A DNA stretch of 31,202 nt from Paenibacillus silvae (GTDB lineage: Bacteria; Bacillota; Bacilli; Paenibacillales; Paenibacillaceae). The position numbers and the translations under genes were made by a program. The stretch is from contig NZ_BMFU01000024.1 in the NCBI RefSeq assembly GCF_014639235.1, positions 1-31,202 on the forward strand, read 5' to 3'. Below, one piece after another: positions 24,820 to 31,202 of this stretch. Positions within the stretch are counted from its first letter, which is position 1. Each line of letters starts with the position of its first letter. The notes beneath the pieces are model-generated. The model saw only the letters and a program-made list of their open reading frames with translations. It was not told the origin of the DNA and ran no database searches.

Positions 24820-26282
24820 GTATTCCTTTCCCCCGGCAGACGGATATGGACTTGAGTTCCTTCGCGCATGATACTTTTCATATCTATAGTTCCTCCATGA
24901 CGCTCTACAATGTTTTTCACAATCGACAGTCCCAGACCTGCACTGCCCTTCTCTATTCGATTAACGCCCTTCTCTTGGTAAAAGGGTTCAAATACATAAT
25001 TCAGCGCTTCCGCACTGATTCCCTCTCCCTGATCCCGGATCATAATTGCGATGGACTCCTGTTCACGGCTGGACTGCACCTCAATGATCGAATTCACATC
25101 ACTGTACTTGACCGAGTTATCCAGCACGTTCAGGAAGACCTCCTTCAGCTTGTCCCGGTCCCCCTGCACATACAGCTCTTCCTCAAGCTCATAATGGATG
25201 CCGATATTGTACTTGCCTGCCTTGATCGACATGTCCTCACACGCCTCCCGAATAATCTCGGAGACATCGACCCGCGCGAATCGATAGTTCTCAATGACTG
25301 CCGAGGATACCGAAACCTCCAGAATATCCGCAACCATCGTGTTGAGACGGCGGGTTTCCTTAATGATATAATTCATGCCTTTGTCGAAAAAGTCCCTGTC
25401 CGTAAAGCCGTTATCCCGCAAAATCTGTGCATAGCCCAGAATGGTCGTCAGTGGTGTTTTTAATTCATGCGTCACATTGTCAAAAAAAACCTTGCTGCGT
25501 GCCTGGACTTGCTTCACTTCGTCCCGCTCTCGCTCAATGACATCAATCTGCTCCCTTACCCGGTCAATCATGACCGTAAAGCTCGCAGCCAGCTCCCCGA
25601 TCTCGTCCTTCGTGGCGATCTGAATATCGGCATTCAGACTGCCTTGGGCCACTTCCGCAGAACGTTTCGTGAGCACGCGGATCGGCTGTGTAATTTTCCG
25701 GGAAATAAAGATCGAGGCAATAAAAACAAACACAAATATAGCCGCCGCGAACAGCTTGATCGTATCCTGAAAACGCAAATTGCGCCGATACAGGTCGGTA
25801 TAGTCCTTCTCAAGCTGCACAATGCCCACCAGCTGCTGGTCACTCTGAATCGGAAACGACAGGCTCGCCATGACTCGCCCTTGATCCACCATCGTTGTAT
25901 ATGCAATCCGGGATTGCATGGCTTCTCTGAGATCAGGTAAAGCCGTCTGCTTCGCCAGCTTGCTTTCACTCGTGCTGGAGCCGTACTTTGAAGCATCGGG
26001 ACGATAGAGCGTGATTTCACCGCCAACCGCCGAGCCGATCTGCTCCTCCAGCTCCCGGCTGCCAGCCTCCAGCGAGCCTTTGCTGATGCGTTTGTTATGG
26101 ATAAGAAAATATTGATTCAGGGCAATATCCAGATTTTTTTTGGACTGCACCATATCCTCACGCACTTCACGGTACATATTCTCCTGAGCGACCTTGTTAG
26201 ACAGAATCAGCAGTGCCGAGAATCCAATAAACACGATCACCGAGAACAGCACGACCATTTTGAACTGGATCGTCCATTTCAT
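24816..26282 (-). CDS. Two-component sensor histidine kinase
   Basis: 488 residues. Membrane segments lie near 8-28 and 177-197 and flank a ~145-residue outside sensor domain. HAMP spans about 197-250. The H-box FFDNVTHELKTPLTTILGYAQ holds the phosphorylated His near 275. The N-box is LKEVFLNVLDNSVKYS, and the G-boxes are DQGEGIS and GSAGLGLSIVKNIVERHGG. It overlaps the response regulator gene upstream and the propeller-like gene downstream by 4 nt each. It would sense an envelope signal and phosphorylate the regulator encoded at 26279-26992. Confidence 0.95.
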   Translation of the reverse strand: MKWTIQFKMVVLFSVIVFIGFSALLILSNKVAQENMYREVREDMVQSKKNLDIALNQYFLIHNKRISKGSLEAGSRELEEQIGSAVGGEITLYRPDASKYGSSTSESKLAKQTALPDLREAMQSRIAYTTMVDQGRVMASLSFPIQSDQQLVGIVQLEKDYTDLYRRNLRFQDTIKLFAAAIFVFVFIASIFISRKITQPIRVLTKRSAEVAQGSLNADIQIATKDEIGELAASFTVMIDRVREQIDVIERERDEVKQVQARSKVFFDNVTHELKTPLTTILGYAQILRDNGFTDRDFFDKGMNYIIKETRRLNTMVADILEVSVSSAVIENYRFARVDVSEIIREACEDMSIKAGKYNIGIHYELEEELYVQGDRDKLKEVFLNVLDNSVKYSDVNSIIEVQSSREQESIAIMIRDQGEGISAEALNYVFEPFYQEKGVNRIEKGSAGLGLSIVKNIVERHGGTIDMKSIMREGTQVHIRLPGERNT

Positions 26283-26992
26283 GTCTGCACCTGGATATTC
26301 AGCTTGTAGCCTACGCCAAACACCGTTTCTATCATCGATATGCCCTGGTCGCCGCTATCCAGCTTTTTGCGAATGCGCTGCACGTGGATGTCCACTGTCC
26401 GGGTATCCCCTGCAAAATCAAATCCCCACACCTTGTCCAGCAGCTCTGAACGTGTATGTACCTTGCGATGGTGGTTCACCAGGAAAAGCAGCAGATCATA
26501 CTCCTTGTTGGTGAGTCCTGCCCGTTCGCCATCCTTCCATACCTCGCGCTCATCCTTGCGTATTTCGATATGCTTGCCCAATCTGACCACCTCATAGGAC
26601 TGATTCTCCAGCGTTTCACTGATCAGGTCGATCCGGCGGAAAATCGCACGTATGCGCGCAACCACCTCGCGGATGTCAAAAGGCTTGGTAATATAATCGT
26701 CAGCACCCAGCTCCATGCCAAGCACCTTGTCCAGCATATCCGACTTCGCCGTAATCATGATGACGGGAATTTTGGAATTCACAGACAGCTGTCTGCACAC
26801 ATCAAATCCGCTCATGTCCGGCAGCATCAAATCCAGCAGAATCAGATCGGGCTTGAACTCCCGCAGCAGATTCAACCCTTCCCTGCCCGAAGCCGCCTCC
26901 TTGATCTCGAAGCCTTCCTTACGGAGTGAATAGGACAAAATATCGCGAATGGATTCTTCATCCTCGATAATTAATATCTCTTTTGGTCTCAT
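26279..26992 (-). CDS. OmpR family response regulator
   Basis: About 237 residues. The receiver domain has acidic EDEE near residues 9-12, the phospho-acceptor Asp in LILLDLMLPD, Thr/Ser in IMITAK and Lys in TKPFD. The C-terminal winged helix ends VWGFDFAGDTRTVDIHVQRIRKKL...IETVFGVGYKL, typical of OmpR/PhoB. The start is uncertain: the ATG at 26992 gives the usual MRPKEILIIEDEE beginning and has AGGGAG upstream at a rather long distance, while an in-frame ATG at 27028 has no good site. Its stop overlaps the kinase start. It probably binds the direct-repeat boxes at 23506-23530 and 27081-27105. Confidence 0.95.
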   Translation of the reverse strand: MRPKEILIIEDEESIRDILSYSLRKEGFEIKEAASGREGLNLLREFKPDLILLDLMLPDMSGFDVCRQLSVNSKIPVIMITAKSDMLDKVLGMELGADDYITKPFDIREVVARIRAIFRRIDLISETLENQSYEVVRLGKHIEIRKDEREVWKDGERAGLTNKEYDLLLFLVNHHRKVHTRSELLDKVWGFDFAGDTRTVDIHVQRIRKKLDSGDQGISMIETVFGVGYKLNIQVQT

Positions 26993-27080
26993 AATACATT
27001 CGTAATCTCCCTGCTCTATGAATTTCATCTGCCTATATTTTGTATCCCAAGGTGTCTGCTTGAACAGAGGAAATCAAGAA

Positions 27081-27135
27081 ATGTTACAACTCCGATACAA
27101 CTCTGAACCTTTTGGAAACAACCTCCCGCTATACT
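27081..27135 (+). promoter_or_regulatory. Response-regulator-like box and promoter of the sigma factor gene
   Basis: The box (27081-27105) contains ATGTTACAAC then TCCGATACAA then CTCTG, and matches the efflux-operon box at 19 of 25 positions. Exactly 24 nt later stands TATACT (27130-27135) as a -10. The box lies in the divergent gap between the two-component operon and the sigma gene, so it may act in both directions. The start site would be about 60 nt before the coding region. Confidence 0.55.
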
Positions 27136-27202
27136 GGCATTAACGAACATCAAACCGACCGGAATCAAGGCTTGATCCATGTCCAAGGGGGATTCACATC
27201 TT

Positions 27203-27679
27203 ATGAACCACTCACAGATCAATGATGCTTATATCAACTATAAATCAGAAATCACCAGGTATCTATCTCAAATCCTGAAACAACCACAGGACGCAGAGGA
27301 CTTGACACAGGAATGCTTTATTCGCCTGATGAACGTGACTTCACCTGTGCCTGACGATCGAATTCTGTATTATCTCAAACGCATTGCACGTAACCTGGCT
27401 ATGGACAGCTTTCGCAGACGTACCCGCACCTTGCGGCGTGACAGCCGGCTTGAAACCCCTACATATCATGTGGATACTCATCAGATGGAAATTAACGAAG
27501 GGGTCGACGAGATTGTCTCCCATATTAACAACACCGAGCATCGCAAAATTTTGGAGCTGCGCCTGATCCACGGATATTCGATCAAAGAAACCGCGGAGAT
27601 CGTCAATCGCAGTGAGGGCATGATCAAATCGTCCGTCTTTCATGCCGTCAATCGCATTCGTGCCAAAGTCATCTCGTAG
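27203..27679 (+). CDS. RNA polymerase sigma factor, sigma-70 (ECF-type)
   Basis: About 158 residues, the size of ECF sigma factors. Region 2 includes DAEDLTQECFIRLMN and YYLKRIARNLAMDSFRRR (-10 recognition). Region 4 includes ILELRLIHGYSIKETAEIVNRSEGMIKSSVFHAVNRIRAKV, a helix-turn-helix for the -35. AAGGGGGA lies 10 nt before the ATG at 27203, which is preferred over an ATG at 27179 that precedes this site. No anti-sigma gene follows; the next gene is a secreted multidomain protein behind a terminator. It is divergent from the two-component operon and has a copy of the putative regulator box, so it may be one of its targets. Confidence 0.9.
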   Translation: MNHSQINDAYINYKSEITRYLSQILKQPQDAEDLTQECFIRLMNVTSPVPDDRILYYLKRIARNLAMDSFRRRTRTLRRDSRLETPTYHVDTHQMEINEGVDEIVSHINNTEHRKILELRLIHGYSIKETAEIVNRSEGMIKSSVFHAVNRIRAKVIS

Positions 27680-27695
27680 AGATGGCTTTTTCTTT
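27668..27695 (+). terminator. Terminator overlapping the sigma factor stop codon
   Basis: GTCATCTC / GAGATGGC has a 3-nt loop GTA and one wobble pair and is followed by TTTTTC. The loop and downstream arm contain the TAG stop (27677-27679), so the terminator stem is partly coding. Confidence 0.7.
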
Positions 27696-27877
27696 TATTT
27701 TCACCATCCTCATACAGCCCCCAGCACTCAATAATCCTAATTGCCTATTCCCAAGACCAAATACCTAATTTTACAAAGTTAATTATAAATTTTACATTTT
27801 GTTATGACTATGTCAGATTTTCATGTGGTAGAATATGGACGAACTTATGAATCAGCTACTATATGGGAGGGATTTGG

Positions 27878-30685
27878 TTGGGTAAATTGACACGTTTGCG
27901 GGGAGTCTGGTTAAAATCACTCCTGGCATTGTCTATGGCTTTGCCGCTTCAGGTCGGATTATGGAACGGAGATGCTGCGGTTCATGCGGAAGGACCGACA
28001 GATCCGGCTCCATTCATTCAAGCCAAGGTCGTGAATGAAAATGCCGGCAAAAAGGTTCTGTTCGACAACTCGCACGGGCAGACAGCCGGCGCAGCAGATT
28101 GGGTTATCGATGGCGGCTTCTCCGATTTCGGGAACGCTTTGGCGAATGACGGTTATTATGTAAAGGAACTGCGCAAAACGACACCTTTTACCTATGATGA
28201 TCTGAAAGATTATAACGTATTCGTTATTGCCGAACCTCAAATTCCGTTCAAAACGTCCGAACAGGCCGCTTTGAAACAATATGTGGAATCCGGCGGCAGC
28301 ATCTTCTTTATTGGAGATCACTACAATGCCGACCGTAACAAAAATCGCTGGGATGGCTCCGAGGTTATCAACGGATACCGCCGCGGGGCATACGAGGACC
28401 CGGCCAAAGGTATGAGCGCTGAAGAACGCAGCTCCGAAGCGATGCAAAATATCACCAGCTCGGATTGGCTGTCCGATAACTTCGGTGTTCGTTTCCGTTA
28501 TAACGCTCTTGGTGACATCAATGCCAACATTATTGTGCCAGCGGATCAAGCCTTTGGCATCACCGAAGGTGTCTCTGCTGTAGCCATGCATGCAGGCTCC
28601 ACACTGGCAATCACAGACCCTGAGAAAGCGAAGGGCATCGTCTACCTGCCAAAAACCAATGCCAAATGGAATAACGCTGTAGACCAAGGCGTATACAATG
28701 GCGGCGGCATTGAAGAAGGCCCTTATGTGGCTGTATCCAAGCTGGGTGCAGGTAAAGCAGCCTTCATTGGAGATTCCTCCCCGGTGGAAGATGCATCCCC
28801 GAAATATTTGCGCGAAGAGACAGGCACACGTAAAACGACGTATGACGGTTTCAAAGAGGTCGATGATGCTGTGCTGCTCGTCAATACGGTAAACTGGCTC
28901 GCTACACAAGAAAACTACACTAAACTGTCCGAAGTAAGCGGCCTTACATTGGATACAGCGACAGCACTGCTGCCATTCGAGGAGCCTGCCGTTTCCACCG
29001 AGCCGCAAGCCGAACCTTGGGCTGCACCTGCTGCCGGATACAAATGGTATGACCGCTCCACGTTCAAGCCAGGCTCTTATGGTGGTCCTGCATCGAGTGC
29101 CAACGCGGCATACAGCTTCGTGAAGCAGGATACGCTGCCTAACGCAGAAGACTTCCAGATTCGTGTCGTTGTTGAAAATATGGCCCCTAATACAACGGTT
29201 TCCGGTTATAGCGCCGGAATCTATCTGACTGGCGGAACCCAGGTAGCCCTGATCCAGAATGAAAATGGGACATGGCCTAGTTCATATGGATACAGCGCGG
29301 CATTCAGCGTAACATCGGATAGCAACGGACGCGGAATCAAGGATCTGAATGTACGTATCAAGCCGGGTACAAACGGCAATGCCAGCCTGCGTCTGCGCCT
29401 AAATGGCAGCAACCTGATCACAAATGCTGTGAGCATTGCCAACGTGCCTGCAGAGCCGCTGCCAGAGGAAGAAGGACCGATTCCTGCAGCGATTACGGTT
29501 GCTGAAGCACGTACTAAAGCAGTAGGCACAACCGTAACGGTGGAAGGTGTGGTCACAAGCAAGCCGGGTTTATTTGGCGGACAAGCCTTCTATCTTCAGG
29601 ATGACACCGCAGGAATCTATGTGTTCCAGAACACCAGCGGCTTCAATGTGGGCGACAAAGTGAAAGTGACTGCACCAACAACAGTCTATAACAGTGAATT
29701 TGAGTTAACGGATGTGGTTGCGATTGAGAAAACCGGAACTGCTCCTGTCCCGGCTCCGGCTCTCGTTACCATGATCAACGATGCCAATCAGGGGCAGCTT
29801 GTTCAATTGAAAAACGTGACGGTTCAGAACATCATCAGCGCCACGCCTGCCGGTTCATTTGAATTCGATGCGGTAGCCGAGGACGGCACAAGCACGCATG
29901 TCCGTGTGGATACACGAACAGGTGTAAGTGAGACCAGCTTCCCTTATGCTGCTGGTGACAAGCTTGATATCACGGGCATTGCAGCGATTTTCAAAGATGT
30001 ATATCAATTGAAGCCTAGAAGCCTCGATGATATTGCAGCTGCGGAAGAGCAAGGTGGAGGCGAAGGGCCTTCCACTCCAGCTGAGGGAGCGCCGGGTAAA
30101 CCGGTGCTTTCGTCCGATAACGGATATGCGAGCGGATTGTCCGATGGCTCCTACACCGTAAGCATGAATCTGTGGTGGGGCGAGAATGCCACTGAGTACA
30201 AGCTTTACGAGAACGGCGTGCTCGTGGATACGCAAAAATTAACGGCAGCTTCCCCATCTGCACAGTTTGCGAAAACAGCGATTACCGGCAAGGGGAACGG
30301 AACCTACACCTATGTTGCCGAGCTGATCAACGCCAAAGGGGCTACTCGCAGTGACGAGCTGACCGTTAACATTGCGCATGCCGCTCCAGGTAAAGCCGTT
30401 CTGTCTCAGAACAACTGGGATGGCGATGGTGACTACACCGTAACGATGAACCTCTGGTGGGGCACCAATGCAACCGAGTATCGTCTGTATGAAAATGATG
30501 TATTGATCGACACGCAATCGTTGACTGCCGCTACGCCTTCTGCACAAATGGCAAAAACCGACCTGAGCGGCCGTGCCAACGGAACGTACACGTACCGTGC
30601 GGAGCTTATGAATGCCGCAGGTGTGACCAGTACGGAAACGATTACGGTTCAGGTAAGCAAAGGAGCTTTGCCACTGGCGAGCTAG
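27878..30685 (+). CDS. Large secreted multidomain protein (DUF4350-like, OB-fold and two ChiA-N-like FN3 modules)
   Basis: About 935 residues. A TTG start at 27878 is chosen because GGGAGGG lies 6 nt before it; the ATG at 27863 overlaps that site. The signal peptide ends near VHA-EGP (residue 38). Residues 55-330 resemble a DUF4350/ThuA-like alpha/beta fold (KKVLFDNSHGQ, FVIAEPQIPF, SGGSIFFIGDHYN, KAAFIGDSSPVED). About 385-530 is a beta-sandwich-like region. About 537-715 is an OB-fold of the kind found in secreted nucleases and phosphoesterases (VTVEGVVTSKPGLFGGQAFYLQD...GDKVKVTAPTTVY). Two repeats at 736-834 and 835-930 (MNLWWGxNATEYxLYENxVLxDTQ) match chitinase A N-terminal-type modules. 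No nuclease catalytic domain was seen. The function is unknown; carbohydrate or nucleic acid binding is possible. Confidence 0.88.
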   Translation: MGKLTRLRGVWLKSLLALSMALPLQVGLWNGDAAVHAEGPTDPAPFIQAKVVNENAGKKVLFDNSHGQTAGAADWVIDGGFSDFGNALANDGYYVKELRKTTPFTYDDLKDYNVFVIAEPQIPFKTSEQAALKQYVESGGSIFFIGDHYNADRNKNRWDGSEVINGYRRGAYEDPAKGMSAEERSSEAMQNITSSDWLSDNFGVRFRYNALGDINANIIVPADQAFGITEGVSAVAMHAGSTLAITDPEKAKGIVYLPKTNAKWNNAVDQGVYNGGGIEEGPYVAVSKLGAGKAAFIGDSSPVEDASPKYLREETGTRKTTYDGFKEVDDAVLLVNTVNWLATQENYTKLSEVSGLTLDTATALLPFEEPAVSTEPQAEPWAAPAAGYKWYDRSTFKPGSYGGPASSANAAYSFVKQDTLPNAEDFQIRVVVENMAPNTTVSGYSAGIYLTGGTQVALIQNENGTWPSSYGYSAAFSVTSDSNGRGIKDLNVRIKPGTNGNASLRLRLNGSNLITNAVSIANVPAEPLPEEEGPIPAAITVAEARTKAVGTTVTVEGVVTSKPGLFGGQAFYLQDDTAGIYVFQNTSGFNVGDKVKVTAPTTVYNSEFELTDVVAIEKTGTAPVPAPALVTMINDANQGQLVQLKNVTVQNIISATPAGSFEFDAVAEDGTSTHVRVDTRTGVSETSFPYAAGDKLDITGIAAIFKDVYQLKPRSLDDIAAAEEQGGGEGPSTPAEGAPGKPVLSSDNGYASGLSDGSYTVSMNLWWGENATEYKLYENGVLVDTQKLTAASPSAQFAKTAITGKGNGTYTYVAELINAKGATRSDELTVNIAHAAPGKAVLSQNNWDGDGDYTVTMNLWWGTNATEYRLYENDVLIDTQSLTAATPSAQMAKTDLSGRANGTYTYRAELMNAAGVTSTETITVQVSKGALPLAS

Positions 30686-30800
30686 TTTGAACGTAACGCA
30701 AGAATCAGGAGTAAAACGTAGGATTAACGGTAAACACCAAGGCAACGGAAGTAACAGCAGTAGTAAAATAAGCGGGAGCAGCTGCGTAAACCAGGCACCC

Positions 30801-30956
30801 CTGGGACGCGAGCTGGGACGCGAGCTGGGACGCGAACTGGGACGCGAGCTGGGACGCGAACTGGGACGCGAACTGGGACGCGAACTGGGACGCGAACTGG
30901 GACGCGAACTGGGACGCGAACTGGGACGCGAACTGGGACGCGAACTGGGACGCGAA
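30801..30956 (+). repeat. Minisatellite: 13 exact-length 12-bp units
   Basis: Thirteen head-to-tail copies of CTGGGACGCGAA (units 1, 2 and 4 have G as the last base) run without indels from 30801 to 30956. They lie between the stop codon at 30685 and the terminator. All six frames are open through it, because 12 is a multiple of three and the unit lacks stops. This explains several long spurious open reading frames (GREL, SRPS and SQFA repeats). Confidence 0.95.
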
Positions 30957-31008
30957 AACCGAAACCACACAGCCAGAGAGCTGGCCTGTTGGTTTCGGTT
31001 TTTTTGTG
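30955..31008 (+). terminator. Terminator of the large secreted protein gene
   Basis: AACCGAAACC / GGTTTCGGTT (30957-30966 with 30991-31000) encloses a nested GCCAG / CTGGC stem and is followed by a run of seven T. The last repeat unit donates AA to the stem base. It could act on both strands. Confidence 0.92.
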
Positions 31009-31115
31009 TTATTTTTTCTTCAACAACGGAGAGTTGGATAGGGAATGTTTGTTGGAGATCGTCGTTTGAGCGCTTTTCACGATACTTTGAGTCGAAATTG
31101 GAACTAGAATAAAAA

Positions 31116-31202
31116 GTGGACACCCGTTAACGGACAGAAGGATAATAAGGCTAACGGAGGTGTGTCCATATGGGAGAACAGCGGCAACGATACAACGAAG
31201 AA
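31116..31202 (+). mobile_element. Left end of an insertion sequence, cut by the window edge
   Basis: GTGGACACC (31116-31124) looks like a terminal inverted repeat. It is followed by the palindrome CCGTTAACGG and, before the gene, by TAACGGAGGTGTGTCC, which is partly its inverse. The adjoining open reading frame looks like the start of a transposase. The right end is not in view, and the 31008-31115 stretch before it shows nothing else. Confidence 0.55.
31170..31202 (+). CDS. Start of a probable transposase (OrfA-like), partial
   Basis: The 11 visible codons, MGEQRQRYNEE, resemble the N-terminus of IS3-type OrfA helix-turn-helix proteins (MGEQRxRYxEEF...), as I remember them. AACGGAGGTG lies 8 nt before the ATG. 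The rest is outside the window, so family assignment is tentative. Confidence 0.5.
   Translation, partial: MGEQRQRYNEE

Noticed and set aside
27959..29008. 349-codon frame antisense to the secreted-protein gene
   Set aside because: Cysteine- and isoleucine-rich composition typical of a reverse-strand shadow; the plus strand has a signal peptide, domains and a good start.
30687..31112. 141-codon plus-strand frame with LGRE repeats
   Set aside because: It is open only because the 12-bp repeat lacks stops. It starts with TTG without a ribosome binding site and runs through the terminator.
30239..31123. 294-codon minus-strand frame with SRPS repeats, and an 87-codon SQFA frame (30705-30968)
   Set aside because: Shadows of the minisatellite that run antisense into the secreted-protein gene; no ribosome binding site.

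Overview
The window looks like chromosomal DNA of a low-to-mid GC Gram-positive soil or plant-associated bacterium, most likely Paenibacillus. This is inferred from AGGAGG-type ribosome binding sites, a lipobox lipoprotein, LicT/RAT control of a beta-glucoside PTS, a family 11 rhamnogalacturonan lyase, a secreted GH6 cellulase with FN3 and CBM3 modules, and CcpA-like cre sites. No rRNA, tRNA or CRISPR was seen.

Layout. (1) 1-98 looks like the 5' end of a group II (IIC-like) intron on the minus strand, just behind the terminator of a polar amino acid ABC transporter operon (lipoprotein, permease, ATPase; 296-2692). (2) 2819-4436 is a translationally coupled operon of a PadR repressor, a membrane protein with a permease prefix domain and a DUF4825-like protein. 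Its promoter is covered by a 17-bp-arm palindrome. (3) 4641-10430 is a sugar region: LicT-type antiterminator, beta-glucoside PTS, ChbG/YdjC deacetylase and a GH4 glycosidase. Two near-identical RAT/terminator switches lie before licT and before the PTS gene, and a 191-bp element with perfect 13-bp terminal inverted repeats separates chbG from the GH4 gene. (4) 10511-13037 holds a cupin/AraC regulator, an S51-type peptidase and a histidine phosphatase. (5) 13315-19541 holds two large secreted plant-cell-wall enzymes (PL11 and GH6) separated by 1.3 kb of repeat-rich noncoding DNA. (6) 20194-27679 holds a MacB/YknXYZ-like efflux system, a two-component system with a membrane-anchored propeller-like third protein, and a divergent small ECF-type sigma factor. 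(7) 27878-30685 encodes a large secreted multidomain protein. It is followed by a perfect 13 x 12 bp minisatellite, a strong terminator and the left edge of an insertion sequence.

How parts work together. The PTS, deacetylase and GH4 enzyme would import and process glycosides under antitermination. PL11 and GH6 attack pectin and cellulose outside the cell and carry cre-like sites. The two-component system probably controls both the efflux operon and the sigma factor gene: a 25-bp direct-repeat box (TGTTACAA...GATACAACT) occurs before both, in the same orientation and exactly 24 nt from a -10 hexamer in each.

The observations I rate most worth checking are that shared box with the three-protein sensor operon, a Shine-Dalgarno sequence at the extreme 5' end of the GH6 leader, the 19-bp degenerate tandem array at 16286-16495, the intron placed at a terminator, and tandem repeats lying between stop codon and terminator of two different transcription units.
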